Below are positions 1 to 4,927 of a stretch of DNA of 7,844 nt, one piece after another. The position numbers and the translations under genes are program-made. Source of the stretch: Desulfovibrio sp. (GTDB taxonomy: Bacteria; Desulfobacterota; Desulfovibrionia; Desulfovibrionales; Desulfovibrionaceae); the NCBI GenBank assembly GCA_022837365.1, contig JALHHV010000100.1:1-7844 (forward strand). The letters are read 5' to 3'. The notes under the pieces are model-generated. The model did not search any database. It had not been told where the DNA came from and worked only from the letters and a program-made list of their open reading frames with translations. Numbering within the stretch: the stretch's first letter is position 1; each line of letters begins with the position of its first letter.

Positions 1-353
1 CCAAGGCCAACATCCGCGCCCTGGCCGCGCGCACCGGCATGGACCGCCCGGACCAGGCCGCCCGGCCCTGCCTGCTCACCCGGCTGGCCTACGGCATGCG
101 GCCGGACGCGGCCACCCTGGCCCGGCTGGCCGCCGCCGAAGGCGAACTGGAAGACCTTGGCCTGTGGGACTTCCGCCTGCGCCTTGCGCCGGACGCGCCG
201 CCCCGCCTGCAAATCGGCCCGGCACACGCGACGCACGACGATCCGGCGGGTGCCGCCCGGTGCGGCGACCTACTGCGGATACTGGTCCGGCACGGCTTCG
301 GCGATGCCGCCATCGACGCGGACGGCCCGGTGAGCGGCTACTTCGACCGCTGA
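1..353 (+). CDS. LarE-like PP-loop sulfur transferase, C-terminal part (5' end outside window)
   Basis: The open frame enters from the left edge (first full codon at 3) and ends at TGA 351-353, so only about 116 C-terminal residues are seen. I recognise the tail of the LarE family, ATP-dependent sacrificial sulfur transferases that help build the nickel-pincer cofactor of lactate racemase. Matches to the family layout are a 'KANIRALAARTG' stretch, then Pro-Cys-Leu-Leu-Thr-Arg-Leu-Ala-Tyr-Gly (codons 66-95) in place of the family's Cys-Leu-x-Ser-Arg-x-x-Tyr-Gly, a helix with 'AAEGELEDLGL', and an end of the 'GFGDAAIDADGPVSGYFDR' type. The Cys at 69-71 lines up with the sacrificial cysteine of LarE (inference). 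The usual Val-Arg-x-His block is degenerate (Phe-Arg-Leu-Arg-Leu-Ala), so the substrate may differ. An internal ATG at 39 is not a plausible start because family homology continues upstream of it. No lar genes are visible nearby. Confidence 0.7.
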   Translation, partial: KANIRALAARTGMDRPDQAARPCLLTRLAYGMRPDAATLARLAAAEGELEDLGLWDFRLRLAPDAPPRLQIGPAHATHDDPAGAARCGDLLRILVRHGFGDAAIDADGPVSGYFDR

Positions 354-364
354 CGCCCCGCTCC

Positions 365-407
365 GGCCGCATGTCCGGGCCGCATGTCCGGGCCGCATGT
401 CCGGGCC
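365..407. repeat. 13-bp tandem repeat, three exact copies plus a stub
   Basis: The unit GGCCGCATGTCCG occurs at 365-377, 378-390 and 391-403 without a mismatch, followed by GGCC at 404-407. It lies just after the larE-like stop codon and before the 36-residue gene. The unit is not a multiple of three, which fits non-coding DNA. It may have arisen by replication slippage; no function is evident. Confidence 0.9.
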
Positions 408-416
408 ACGCACCAC

Positions 417-445
417 TGGACAAAACCCGTGGTTCGCGGTAGGTG
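417..445 (+). promoter_or_regulatory. Weak candidate promoter for the 36-residue gene
   Basis: TGGACA at 417-422 matches the sigma70 -35 box at five of six positions. A 17-bp spacer then leads to TAGGTG at 440-445, a poor -10 box. The small inverted repeat ACCAC (412-416) / GTGGT (429-433) overlaps it. This is suggestive only; the gene could equally be read from upstream. Confidence 0.25.
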
Positions 446-482
446 GTCCCTCTTATCTCACGCGATTTCACGGAGGAGTCCC

Positions 483-593
483 ATGGCCCACAAGAAGATC
501 GAACGCAAGAAGGAACTGGACCGCCGCCGCAAGCGCCGCGAAGAGCGCCTGAAGCAGCGCGTGCGCGAAGCGAAGGCCGCCGCCAAGTCCTAG
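483..593 (+). CDS. Highly basic 36-residue protein of unknown function
   Basis: ATG 483 is chosen because GGAGGAG at 472-478 sits at the right distance before it; an in-frame ATG at 384 has no ribosome binding site and lies inside the 13-bp repeat. The product has 36 residues, with 8 Lys and 9 Arg against 5 Glu and 1 Asp, starting MAHKKIERKKELDRRRKRRE and ending in a Lys/Ala-rich tail. It should form one long charged helix with no signal peptide, membrane segment or cysteine. I recall similar tiny Lys/Arg-rich proteins annotated as hypothetical in Desulfovibrio genomes, and the ERKxELxRRR pattern resembles small DUF families of such proteins, but I cannot verify a family. The charge suggests contact with nucleic acid or the ribosome (inference only). 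The strong Shine-Dalgarno argues that it is really translated. Confidence 0.75.
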   Translation: MAHKKIERKKELDRRRKRREERLKQRVREAKAAAKS

Positions 594-897
594 GCATCCA
601 GGTTTTTCGTTCCGCCGCAAGAACGCCCCGCGCTTCGCGCAACGTGCCCATGCTGGCACGTCGCCCGAGGCGCGTGTGCTTCCTGCGGTGCGGCCCGCCC
701 CACGTGTCCGCGCCTGCCCGCCGCATTGCAAGCGGCATGCATCGGGACGTCGTGGCGGCTCATGCAGCATCCGGAACATATACCTCGCCATGCATGCAGC
801 ACCAGGCAGCGGGCATGGCGGTGACCACGCCCCGCCCGCCGCACGGCGCCACGCCGCCGTGCATGCCGCCCCGTGCTCCATCGCATGGCCTTCCCGT
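594..897. other. Gene-free spacer of about 300 bp
   Basis: No open frame here has a ribosome binding site or recognisable protein content. Visible structure: a T5 run at 603-607; a GCGC-TTC-GCGC mini-hairpin at 630-640; a 7-bp perfect hairpin at 642-661; and a cluster of CATG words, including three exact GCATGC palindromes (735-740, 792-797, 861-866) and two CATGCAGCA-like copies near 761 and 793. The CATG cluster has no evident meaning. Confidence 0.5.
642..661 (+). terminator. Hairpin after the 36-residue gene, possible terminator
   Basis: ACGTGCC (642-648) pairs perfectly with GGCACGT (655-661) around a six-base loop, about 50 bp past the stop of the small gene. There is no T tract after it, so intrinsic termination is uncertain; it may instead just stabilise the transcript end. 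Confidence 0.3.
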
Positions 898-926
898 TTG
901 ACAACGCGTACGACGCTGTTTAGGCT
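898..926 (+). promoter_or_regulatory. Sigma70-type promoter for the fmdB-like gene
   Basis: A perfect TTGACA at 898-903 is followed by exactly 17 bp and then TAGGCT at 921-926, which keeps the T, A and final T of the -10 consensus. Transcription would start near 933, leaving a leader of about 30 bases with the Shine-Dalgarno AAGGAGG at 950-956. The direct repeat ACGCGTA occurs at 904-910, inside the spacer, and at 935-941, just past the predicted start, and could be a regulator site. Confidence 0.6.
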
Positions 927-961
927 CGTGCATCACGCGTAGGTTCTGCAAGGAGGGTAGC

Positions 962-1356
962 ATGCCCATCTACGAATATCGTTGCAGCGACTGCGAGCAG
1001 ATCTTCGAGGAATGGCTGAAGACCTTCGACGAAGCCCCCCGCTCCTGTCCGGTGTGCGGCGGCCGCGCCGACCGCATCGTGTCCAAGACTACGGCAACCG
1101 CGCGTCCTCCGACTCGCATGCCGGGACAGGGGCGGAAGCCTCTGCCGGCGACGCCGGGTCCAATGGGTCCAACGGCGCCGGCGGGTCCAATGGATCGGGC
1201 GGGTCTAACGGATCGGGCGGATCGGGTGGATCGGGCGGCAGCCCGGACAACGGCGCCGCGTCGGGTACGGCCGCGTCGTCGGGTGAAAGCCCGGCCAAGT
1301 GTGCCTCGGCCGCCCCGTCGGGCGGCTGCGCCGCCGCGTCGGCCACGGGCTCGTAG
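962..1356 (+). pseudogene. FmdB-family zinc-ribbon protein, frameshifted near 1085
   Basis: The start ATG 962 follows AAGGAGG at 950-956. The first 41 codons give the typical FmdB/CxxC-CxxC zinc ribbon: MPIYEYRCSDC, then SCPVCGG, with the four metal ligands Cys8, Cys11, Cys29 and Cys32. Family members then continue with a Phe-x-x-Lys-Gly-x-Gly-Trp/Phe-Tyr-x-x-Asp-Tyr block. Here only Asp-Tyr-Gly-Asn-Arg is present, in another frame (from 1087), and that frame runs through a Gly/Ser/Asn-rich tail to TAG 1354-1356. The tail frame has G or C at nearly all third positions, whereas the original frame after 1085 has many A/T third positions and a Pro/Arg-rich junk product. About 13-14 codons therefore seem to have been lost, with a net frameshift. 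An intrinsic terminator follows the tail's stop by 7 bp, confirming where the gene once ended. The family is tied loosely to regulation of formamidase or to metal binding; its true role is unknown. The cause may be a real deletion or an assembly error. Confidence 0.75.
1180..1233 (+). repeat. Gly-Ser-Asn coding repeat in the FmdB-like tail
   Basis: GGCGGGTCCAATGGATCG (1180-1197) is followed by a copy with two changes (1198-1215), then by two 9-bp shortened copies, GGCGGATCG (1216-1224) and GGTGGATCG (1225-1233). In the tail frame they encode Gly-Gly-Ser-Asn-Gly-Ser and Gly-Gly-Ser units. Less regular copies extend left to about 1153. This is a flexible, probably disordered linker and a slippage-prone tract. 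Confidence 0.85.
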
Positions 1357-1363
1357 CAACACC

Positions 1364-1390
1364 GGGGCAGCCAGCAAGGCTGCCCCTTTT
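1364..1390 (+). terminator. Intrinsic terminator after the fmdB-like gene
   Basis: GGGGCAGCC (1364-1372) pairs perfectly with GGCTGCCCC (1378-1386) across the five-base loop AGCAA, followed directly by TTTT (1387-1390). It begins 7 bp after the stop codon of the shifted tail frame. It lies inside the continuous open frame that joins the zinc ribbon to purB, which argues that this frame is not a true fused gene. Any read-through would make it an attenuator for purB. Confidence 0.85.
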
Positions 1391-1516
1391 CACGACCGGG
1401 TCACGGCCCGCGCCGCGCGTCACCGCACGCCGACGCCGAACGCCGACAACGGACATTCCGGCCGCCCCGGCGGCCCCATGCAACCGCACCAGCACAGCAC
1501 CAGCAAGGAAGCCGCG

Positions 1517-2815
1517 ATGATCGACCGTTATTCCCGCCCCGAGATGGCCCGCATCTGGACCCTCGAAAACCGCTTCCGCGCCTGGCTGGACGTGGAACTG
1601 GCCGTGTGCGAGGCATGGCACCGCTTGGGCGTCATCGGCGCGGACGACATGCGCGCCATCCGCGAAAAGGCCGACTTCGACGTGGACCGCATCCTGGAGA
1701 TCGAACAGGAAACCCGCCACGACGTCATCGCCTTCCTCACCGCCGTGGAAGAGAAGGTGGGTCCCCCGGCCCGGTTCATCCACTTGGGCTGCACCTCGTC
1801 GGACATCGTGGATACGGCCAACGGCCTGTTGCTGGCCCAGGCCGGGGAACTGATCCTCAAGGGCTTCGAACGGCTGCTGGGAACCCTGGAAACCCTGGCC
1901 TTCGCCAACAAGGGCCGCCTGTGCATGGGCCGCACCCACGGCATCCACGCCGAACCCACCAGCTTCGGCCTGAAGATGGCGGGCTTCCACGCCGAGTTCC
2001 AGCGCCACGTGGCCCGCTTCCGCGACGGGCTTGAAAGCGTGCGCGTGGGCAAGATTTCCGGGGCCGTGGGCACCTACGCCATGCTCGACCCCCGCGTGGA
2101 AGCCATTGCCTGCGAAATCCTGGGCCTGGCGGTGGACCCCATCTCCACCCAGGTCATCCAGCGCGACCGGCACGCCCACTTCTTCACCGCGCTGGCCCTG
2201 GCCGCCGGCGGCGTGGAACGCCTGTGCGTGGAACTGCGCCACCTGCAACGCACCGAAGTGCTGGAGGCCGAGGAAGGCTTCGCCAAGGGGCAGAAGGGCT
2301 CGTCGGCCATGCCGCACAAGAAGAACCCCATCTCGGCCGAAAACATGACCGGCCTTTCGCGCCTGATCCGCTCCAACTCGCTGGCCGCCATGGAAAACAT
2401 GGCCCTGTGGCACGAGCGCGACATCAGCCATTCCTCTGTGGAACGGGTGATCATGCCCGACTCCACCATCCTCATGGACTACGTGCTGCACCGCCTGTCG
2501 GGCCTGCTGTCCAACCTGCGGGTGATCCCCGAAAACATGGACCGCAACCTGGCCGGTTCGTACGGGCTGTACTACTCGCAGCGCGTGCTGCTGGCCCTGG
2601 TGGAATCGGGCATGGCCCGCCAGGAAGCCTACGTGATGGTGCAGCGCTGCGCCATGCAGAGCTGGGAAACCAGAAAGCCCTTCCCGGACATGGTGCGGGC
2701 CGACGCGGACATCGCCGCGCGCCTCGCCCCCTCCGTCCTTGATGAACTGTTTGATCCCGGCTACTATCTGCGCCACGAAAACCTGATCTTCCAGCGGGTG
2801 TTCGGCCGCAGCTGA
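1517..2815 (+). CDS. purB: Adenylosuccinate lyase
   Basis: PurB catalyses two steps of purine synthesis: SAICAR to AICAR plus fumarate, and adenylosuccinate to AMP plus fumarate. It is a cytosolic homotetramer. The 432-residue product has the usual length of the short bacterial form. Landmarks: RHDV at 67-70 (catalytic His68), TSSDIVDTA at 93-101, GRTHG at 138-142 (general-acid His141) and the fumarate lyase signature GSSAMPHKKNP at 261-271, which carries the mobile-loop serine. The start ATG 1517 is preceded by AAGGAA at 1505-1510 and begins MIDRYSRPEM as in the family. The reading frame stays open back to 962 because of the fmdB frameshift, but the added 185 residues are low-complexity and hold a terminator, so I reject the longer start. 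No clear promoter is visible in 1391-1516; a GC-rich hairpin (arms GGCCGCC 1460-1466 and GGCGGCC 1469-1475) lies upstream. pyrE follows 66 bp later, probably in the same transcript. Confidence 0.95.
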   Translation: MIDRYSRPEMARIWTLENRFRAWLDVELAVCEAWHRLGVIGADDMRAIREKADFDVDRILEIEQETRHDVIAFLTAVEEKVGPPARFIHLGCTSSDIVDTANGLLLAQAGELILKGFERLLGTLETLAFANKGRLCMGRTHGIHAEPTSFGLKMAGFHAEFQRHVARFRDGLESVRVGKISGAVGTYAMLDPRVEAIACEILGLAVDPISTQVIQRDRHAHFFTALALAAGGVERLCVELRHLQRTEVLEAEEGFAKGQKGSSAMPHKKNPISAENMTGLSRLIRSNSLAAMENMALWHERDISHSSVERVIMPDSTILMDYVLHRLSGLLSNLRVIPENMDRNLAGSYGLYYSQRVLLALVESGMARQEAYVMVQRCAMQSWETRKPFPDMVRADADIAARLAPSVLDELFDPGYYLRHENLIFQRVFGRS

Positions 2816-2835
2816 GGCCGGCACGGGCACGGCCC

Positions 2836-2850
2836 TGCCGGATTCCGGCA
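2836..2850. other. Small hairpin between purB and pyrE
   Basis: TGCCGG (2836-2841) and CCGGCA (2845-2850) form a perfect 6-bp stem with a three-base loop. No T run follows, so it does not look like a terminator. It could stabilise or partition the purB-pyrE message. Confidence 0.3.
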
Positions 2851-2881
2851 CCATGCGCACCCGCCATCACCAAGGATACCC

Positions 2882-3442
2882 ATGAACGACCTTCGCATCC
2901 GCCTGGCCCGCCTGCTTGTGGAAAAATCATATCGTGAGGGCGATTTCACCCTTACCTCGGGCCGCAAGAGCGACTACTACTTCGACTGCAAGCAGACCGC
3001 CCTGCACGCCGAGGGCTCGTGGCTCATCGGCTCGCTGTTCAACGACCTTCTGCGCGACGTGCCGGTGGTGGGCGTGGGCGGCATGACCCTGGGCGCGGAC
3101 CCGCTGATTTCCGCCACCACGGTCATCTCGCACGAGCGGGGCCGCCCGCTGGCGGGCTTCATCGTGCGCAAGCAGCCCAAGGGGCACGGCACCGGCCAGT
3201 ACGTGGAGGGCCTTGCCAACTTCGCCCCCGGCGACCCGGTGGCCATGCTGGAAGACGTTGTCACCACTGGCGGTTCCCTGTTACAGGCTTGCGAGCGGGT
3301 GCAGGCCACAGGTCTGCGCATCGTGGCCGTGTGCACCGTGCTCGACCGCGAGGAAGGCGGCCGCCAGGCCATCAAGGACGCGGGGTACGACCTGATCTCC
3401 ATCTTCACCCGCAAGGAACTGGTGGAAGCCGCCCGCTCCTAG
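2882..3442 (+). CDS. pyrE: Orotate phosphoribosyltransferase
   Basis: PyrE joins orotate to PRPP, giving OMP and pyrophosphate, the fifth step of pyrimidine synthesis; it acts as a cytosolic dimer. The 186-residue product fits the short bacterial form. Visible landmarks: the substrate-binding N-terminal block FTLTSGRKSDYYFDCK (22-37), the GVGGMTLGADP loop (64-74), the flexible catalytic-loop region VRKQPKGHGTG (95-105) with the Lys residues that contact PRPP, and the PRPP-binding signature VAMLEDVVTTGGSL (120-133) with its acidic pair Glu-Asp. The start ATG 2882 follows AAGGA at 2872-2876. It lies 66 bp after purB on the same strand with no convincing terminator between, so co-transcription of a purine and a pyrimidine gene is likely. 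A 7-bp hairpin follows the stop. Confidence 0.95.
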   Translation: MNDLRIRLARLLVEKSYREGDFTLTSGRKSDYYFDCKQTALHAEGSWLIGSLFNDLLRDVPVVGVGGMTLGADPLISATTVISHERGRPLAGFIVRKQPKGHGTGQYVEGLANFAPGDPVAMLEDVVTTGGSLLQACERVQATGLRIVAVCTVLDREEGGRQAIKDAGYDLISIFTRKELVEAARS

Positions 3443-3455
3443 ACGGATTTTCCGC

Positions 3456-3477
3456 CCGGAACCACCGGCAGTTCCGG
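3456..3477 (+). terminator. Hairpin after pyrE, possible terminator
   Basis: CCGGAAC (3456-3462) pairs perfectly with GTTCCGG (3471-3477), with an eight-base loop, 13 bp after the pyrE stop. There is no T tract, so it may end transcription only weakly or protect the 3' end of the message. Confidence 0.4.
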
Positions 3478-3592
3478 CAGACACAGCGAAAGGCCCCGGC
3501 GGCCAGCCCCCACCGGCACCGCGCCACCACGACGGCCAGCGGTCGCTCCCAGGGGGGCACAGGCAAGATATCCGCCGTCCCGACGGATCACC

Positions 3593-3611
3593 GCGCCCCT
3601 GCACGGGGCGC
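3593..3611 (+). promoter_or_regulatory. GC hairpin in the leader of the L,D-transpeptidase gene
   Basis: GCGCCCC (3593-3599) pairs perfectly with GGGGCGC (3605-3611) over the loop TGCAC. It ends 17 bases before ATG 3629, just upstream of where a ribosome binds, and no good Shine-Dalgarno is visible. It could modulate translation, or be the hairpin of a terminator without a T tract. Confidence 0.35.
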
Positions 3612-3628
3612 ACAGCCCGCGCACCGAG

Positions 3629-4927
3629 ATGCATCGAAGCACCATCCGCGCCCTCCACCGCCTGCTGCCCGCCGCTGCCCTGCTGCTTTCCCTTTTCTGT
3701 CCCCTTTCCGCCGCCGCCGACGGCTGGCGCGTGCGCATCCCGGACGATCCCGGCACGCCGCGCCGCCTGGTGGCCGTGGACAAGGAAGACCAGAAGCTGC
3801 ACATCTACGAACGCCACAGCCCGCTCAAGCTGGCCGCCAGCTACGTCTGCACCACCGGGCAGGCCCCGGGCGACAAGCAGACCGCCGGCGACCTGAAGAC
3901 CCCCGAAGGCATCTACTTCGTGGTCAACAAGCTGTCCGCCGGGCTGGACATGGAGATGTACGGCGGCATCGCCTACACCCTGAACTACCCCAACCCCGTG
4001 GACAAGCTGCGCCGCAAGACCGGCTCCGGCATCTGGATCCACAGCAAGGGGCACGATATCGTCCCGCGCGAGACCAAGGGCTGCATCGCCCTGAACCGCG
4101 CGGACATCGACAAGGCGGGCAAGCTGTTCGCGCCCGGCACGGCCGTGGCCGTGGCGGACGACGTGGGCACCGACGCCTCCCCCTCCAAAGAGGACAAGGC
4201 CACCGCGCGCAAGCTGGAAGACAAGGTCAAAGGCTGGGCCAGGGCGTGGGGTTCGCGCTCGCCCGCCATGTTCGACTATTACGACGCCGACGCCTACACC
4301 GCCGCGCAGGACGAGTCGTTCGCCGCGTTCCGGGGCCAGAAGGAACGCCTGTTCAAGCAGCTGGCGTGGATCCAGACCTCCGTTTCCGACGTGCAGGTGA
4401 TGCAGGGCCCCGGCTACTGGGTGACCTGGTTCAACCAGTACTACCGCGCCCCCAACATGACCACCGAAGGCATCCGCCGCCTGTACTGGCAGCCCGACAG
4501 AAAGGGCGAGTACCGCATCGTGGGCATGGAATGGGTGCCCGCCGACGTGGGCATGGAGGCCAACTACCTCGAGACGGTATCGCCGCAGGTCACCGCCTTC
4601 GTCGAAAAGTGGCGCAAGGCGTGGGAACGCGGCGACGTGAAGGGCTACATCGCCTGCTACGCCAACGACGCCGAACAGGCCCCGCGCAAGGGCGCATCGT
4701 CCATCCGCCAGCAGAAGCAGGAACTGTGGCGCAAGGCCAAGCCCGCCAGGGTCCAGTTGAAGGGCCTGCGCATAGAGGCCGTGGCCGGCGGCGTGCGTGC
4801 CGACATGACCCAGGACTACCGCGACGCCACCGGTTACTCCGACCGGGGCGTGAAGACCCTGCTGCTGCGCCAGGACGGCCAGGGCTGGGAAATCGTCAAG
4901 GAAGAATGGAGTCCCGCCGCCCGATGA
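3629..4927 (+). CDS. Secreted YkuD-type L,D-transpeptidase/carboxypeptidase, Csd6-like, with two NTF2-like repeats
   Basis: The 432-residue product starts with a signal peptide (basic MHRSTIRALHR, hydrophobic 12-28, likely cut after Ala-Ala-Ala at 30). It therefore acts in the periplasm on peptidoglycan peptides. Residues 46-176 form a YkuD domain: RRLVAVDKEDQKLHIYER, GDLKTPEGIY, then IWIHSKG with His138 and ETKGCIAL with the nucleophile Cys152. The Arg usually found two residues after that Cys is Ala here, as in the YafK/DpaA type. Residues 195-305 and 320-427 look like two NTF2-like domains: both open with a Lys-x-x-Ala-Trp helix (VKGWARAWGSR; VEKWRKAWERGD) and end in a Gly-x-Glu-Tyr/Trp strand followed by Glu-Trp. 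Helicobacter pylori Csd6, a shape-determining carboxypeptidase of this fold, has a YkuD domain plus one NTF2-like domain. Transpeptidase versus carboxypeptidase activity cannot be told from sequence. ATG 3629 is chosen for the signal peptide; its ribosome binding site is poor. The gene ends in ATGA shared with the next start. Confidence 0.85.
   Translation: MHRSTIRALHRLLPAAALLLSLFCPLSAAADGWRVRIPDDPGTPRRLVAVDKEDQKLHIYERHSPLKLAASYVCTTGQAPGDKQTAGDLKTPEGIYFVVNKLSAGLDMEMYGGIAYTLNYPNPVDKLRRKTGSGIWIHSKGHDIVPRETKGCIALNRADIDKAGKLFAPGTAVAVADDVGTDASPSKEDKATARKLEDKVKGWARAWGSRSPAMFDYYDADAYTAAQDESFAAFRGQKERLFKQLAWIQTSVSDVQVMQGPGYWVTWFNQYYRAPNMTTEGIRRLYWQPDRKGEYRIVGMEWVPADVGMEANYLETVSPQVTAFVEKWRKAWERGDVKGYIACYANDAEQAPRKGASSIRQQKQELWRKAKPARVQLKGLRIEAVAGGVRADMTQDYRDATGYSDRGVKTLLLRQDGQGWEIVKEEWSPAAR

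Noticed and set aside
730..870. Cluster of GCATGC/CATGCA words suggesting a repeat array or binding-site cluster
   Set aside because: Spacing is irregular and flanks are not shared beyond a few bases, so neither a CRISPR array nor an operator array is supported.
76..942. Several overlapping frames of 70-220 residues on both strands over the left intergenic regions
   Set aside because: They are Arg/Ala/Gly-rich, lack ribosome binding sites and arise from high GC content.
1617..1631. Sigma54-like TGGCAC element
   Set aside because: It is inside purB coding sequence and lacks the downstream TTGC element at proper spacing.
1205..2860. Long 551-residue open frame on the minus strand opposite purB
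   Set aside because: It is the antisense shadow of a GC-rich gene; purB on the plus strand has all family motifs and a ribosome binding site.
3019..4923. Continuous plus-strand frame running from inside pyrE to the membrane-anchored gene
   Set aside because: The part before 4924 is Arg/Pro/Gly-rich shadow sequence overlapping pyrE and the YkuD gene in another frame; only 4924-5850 is credible.
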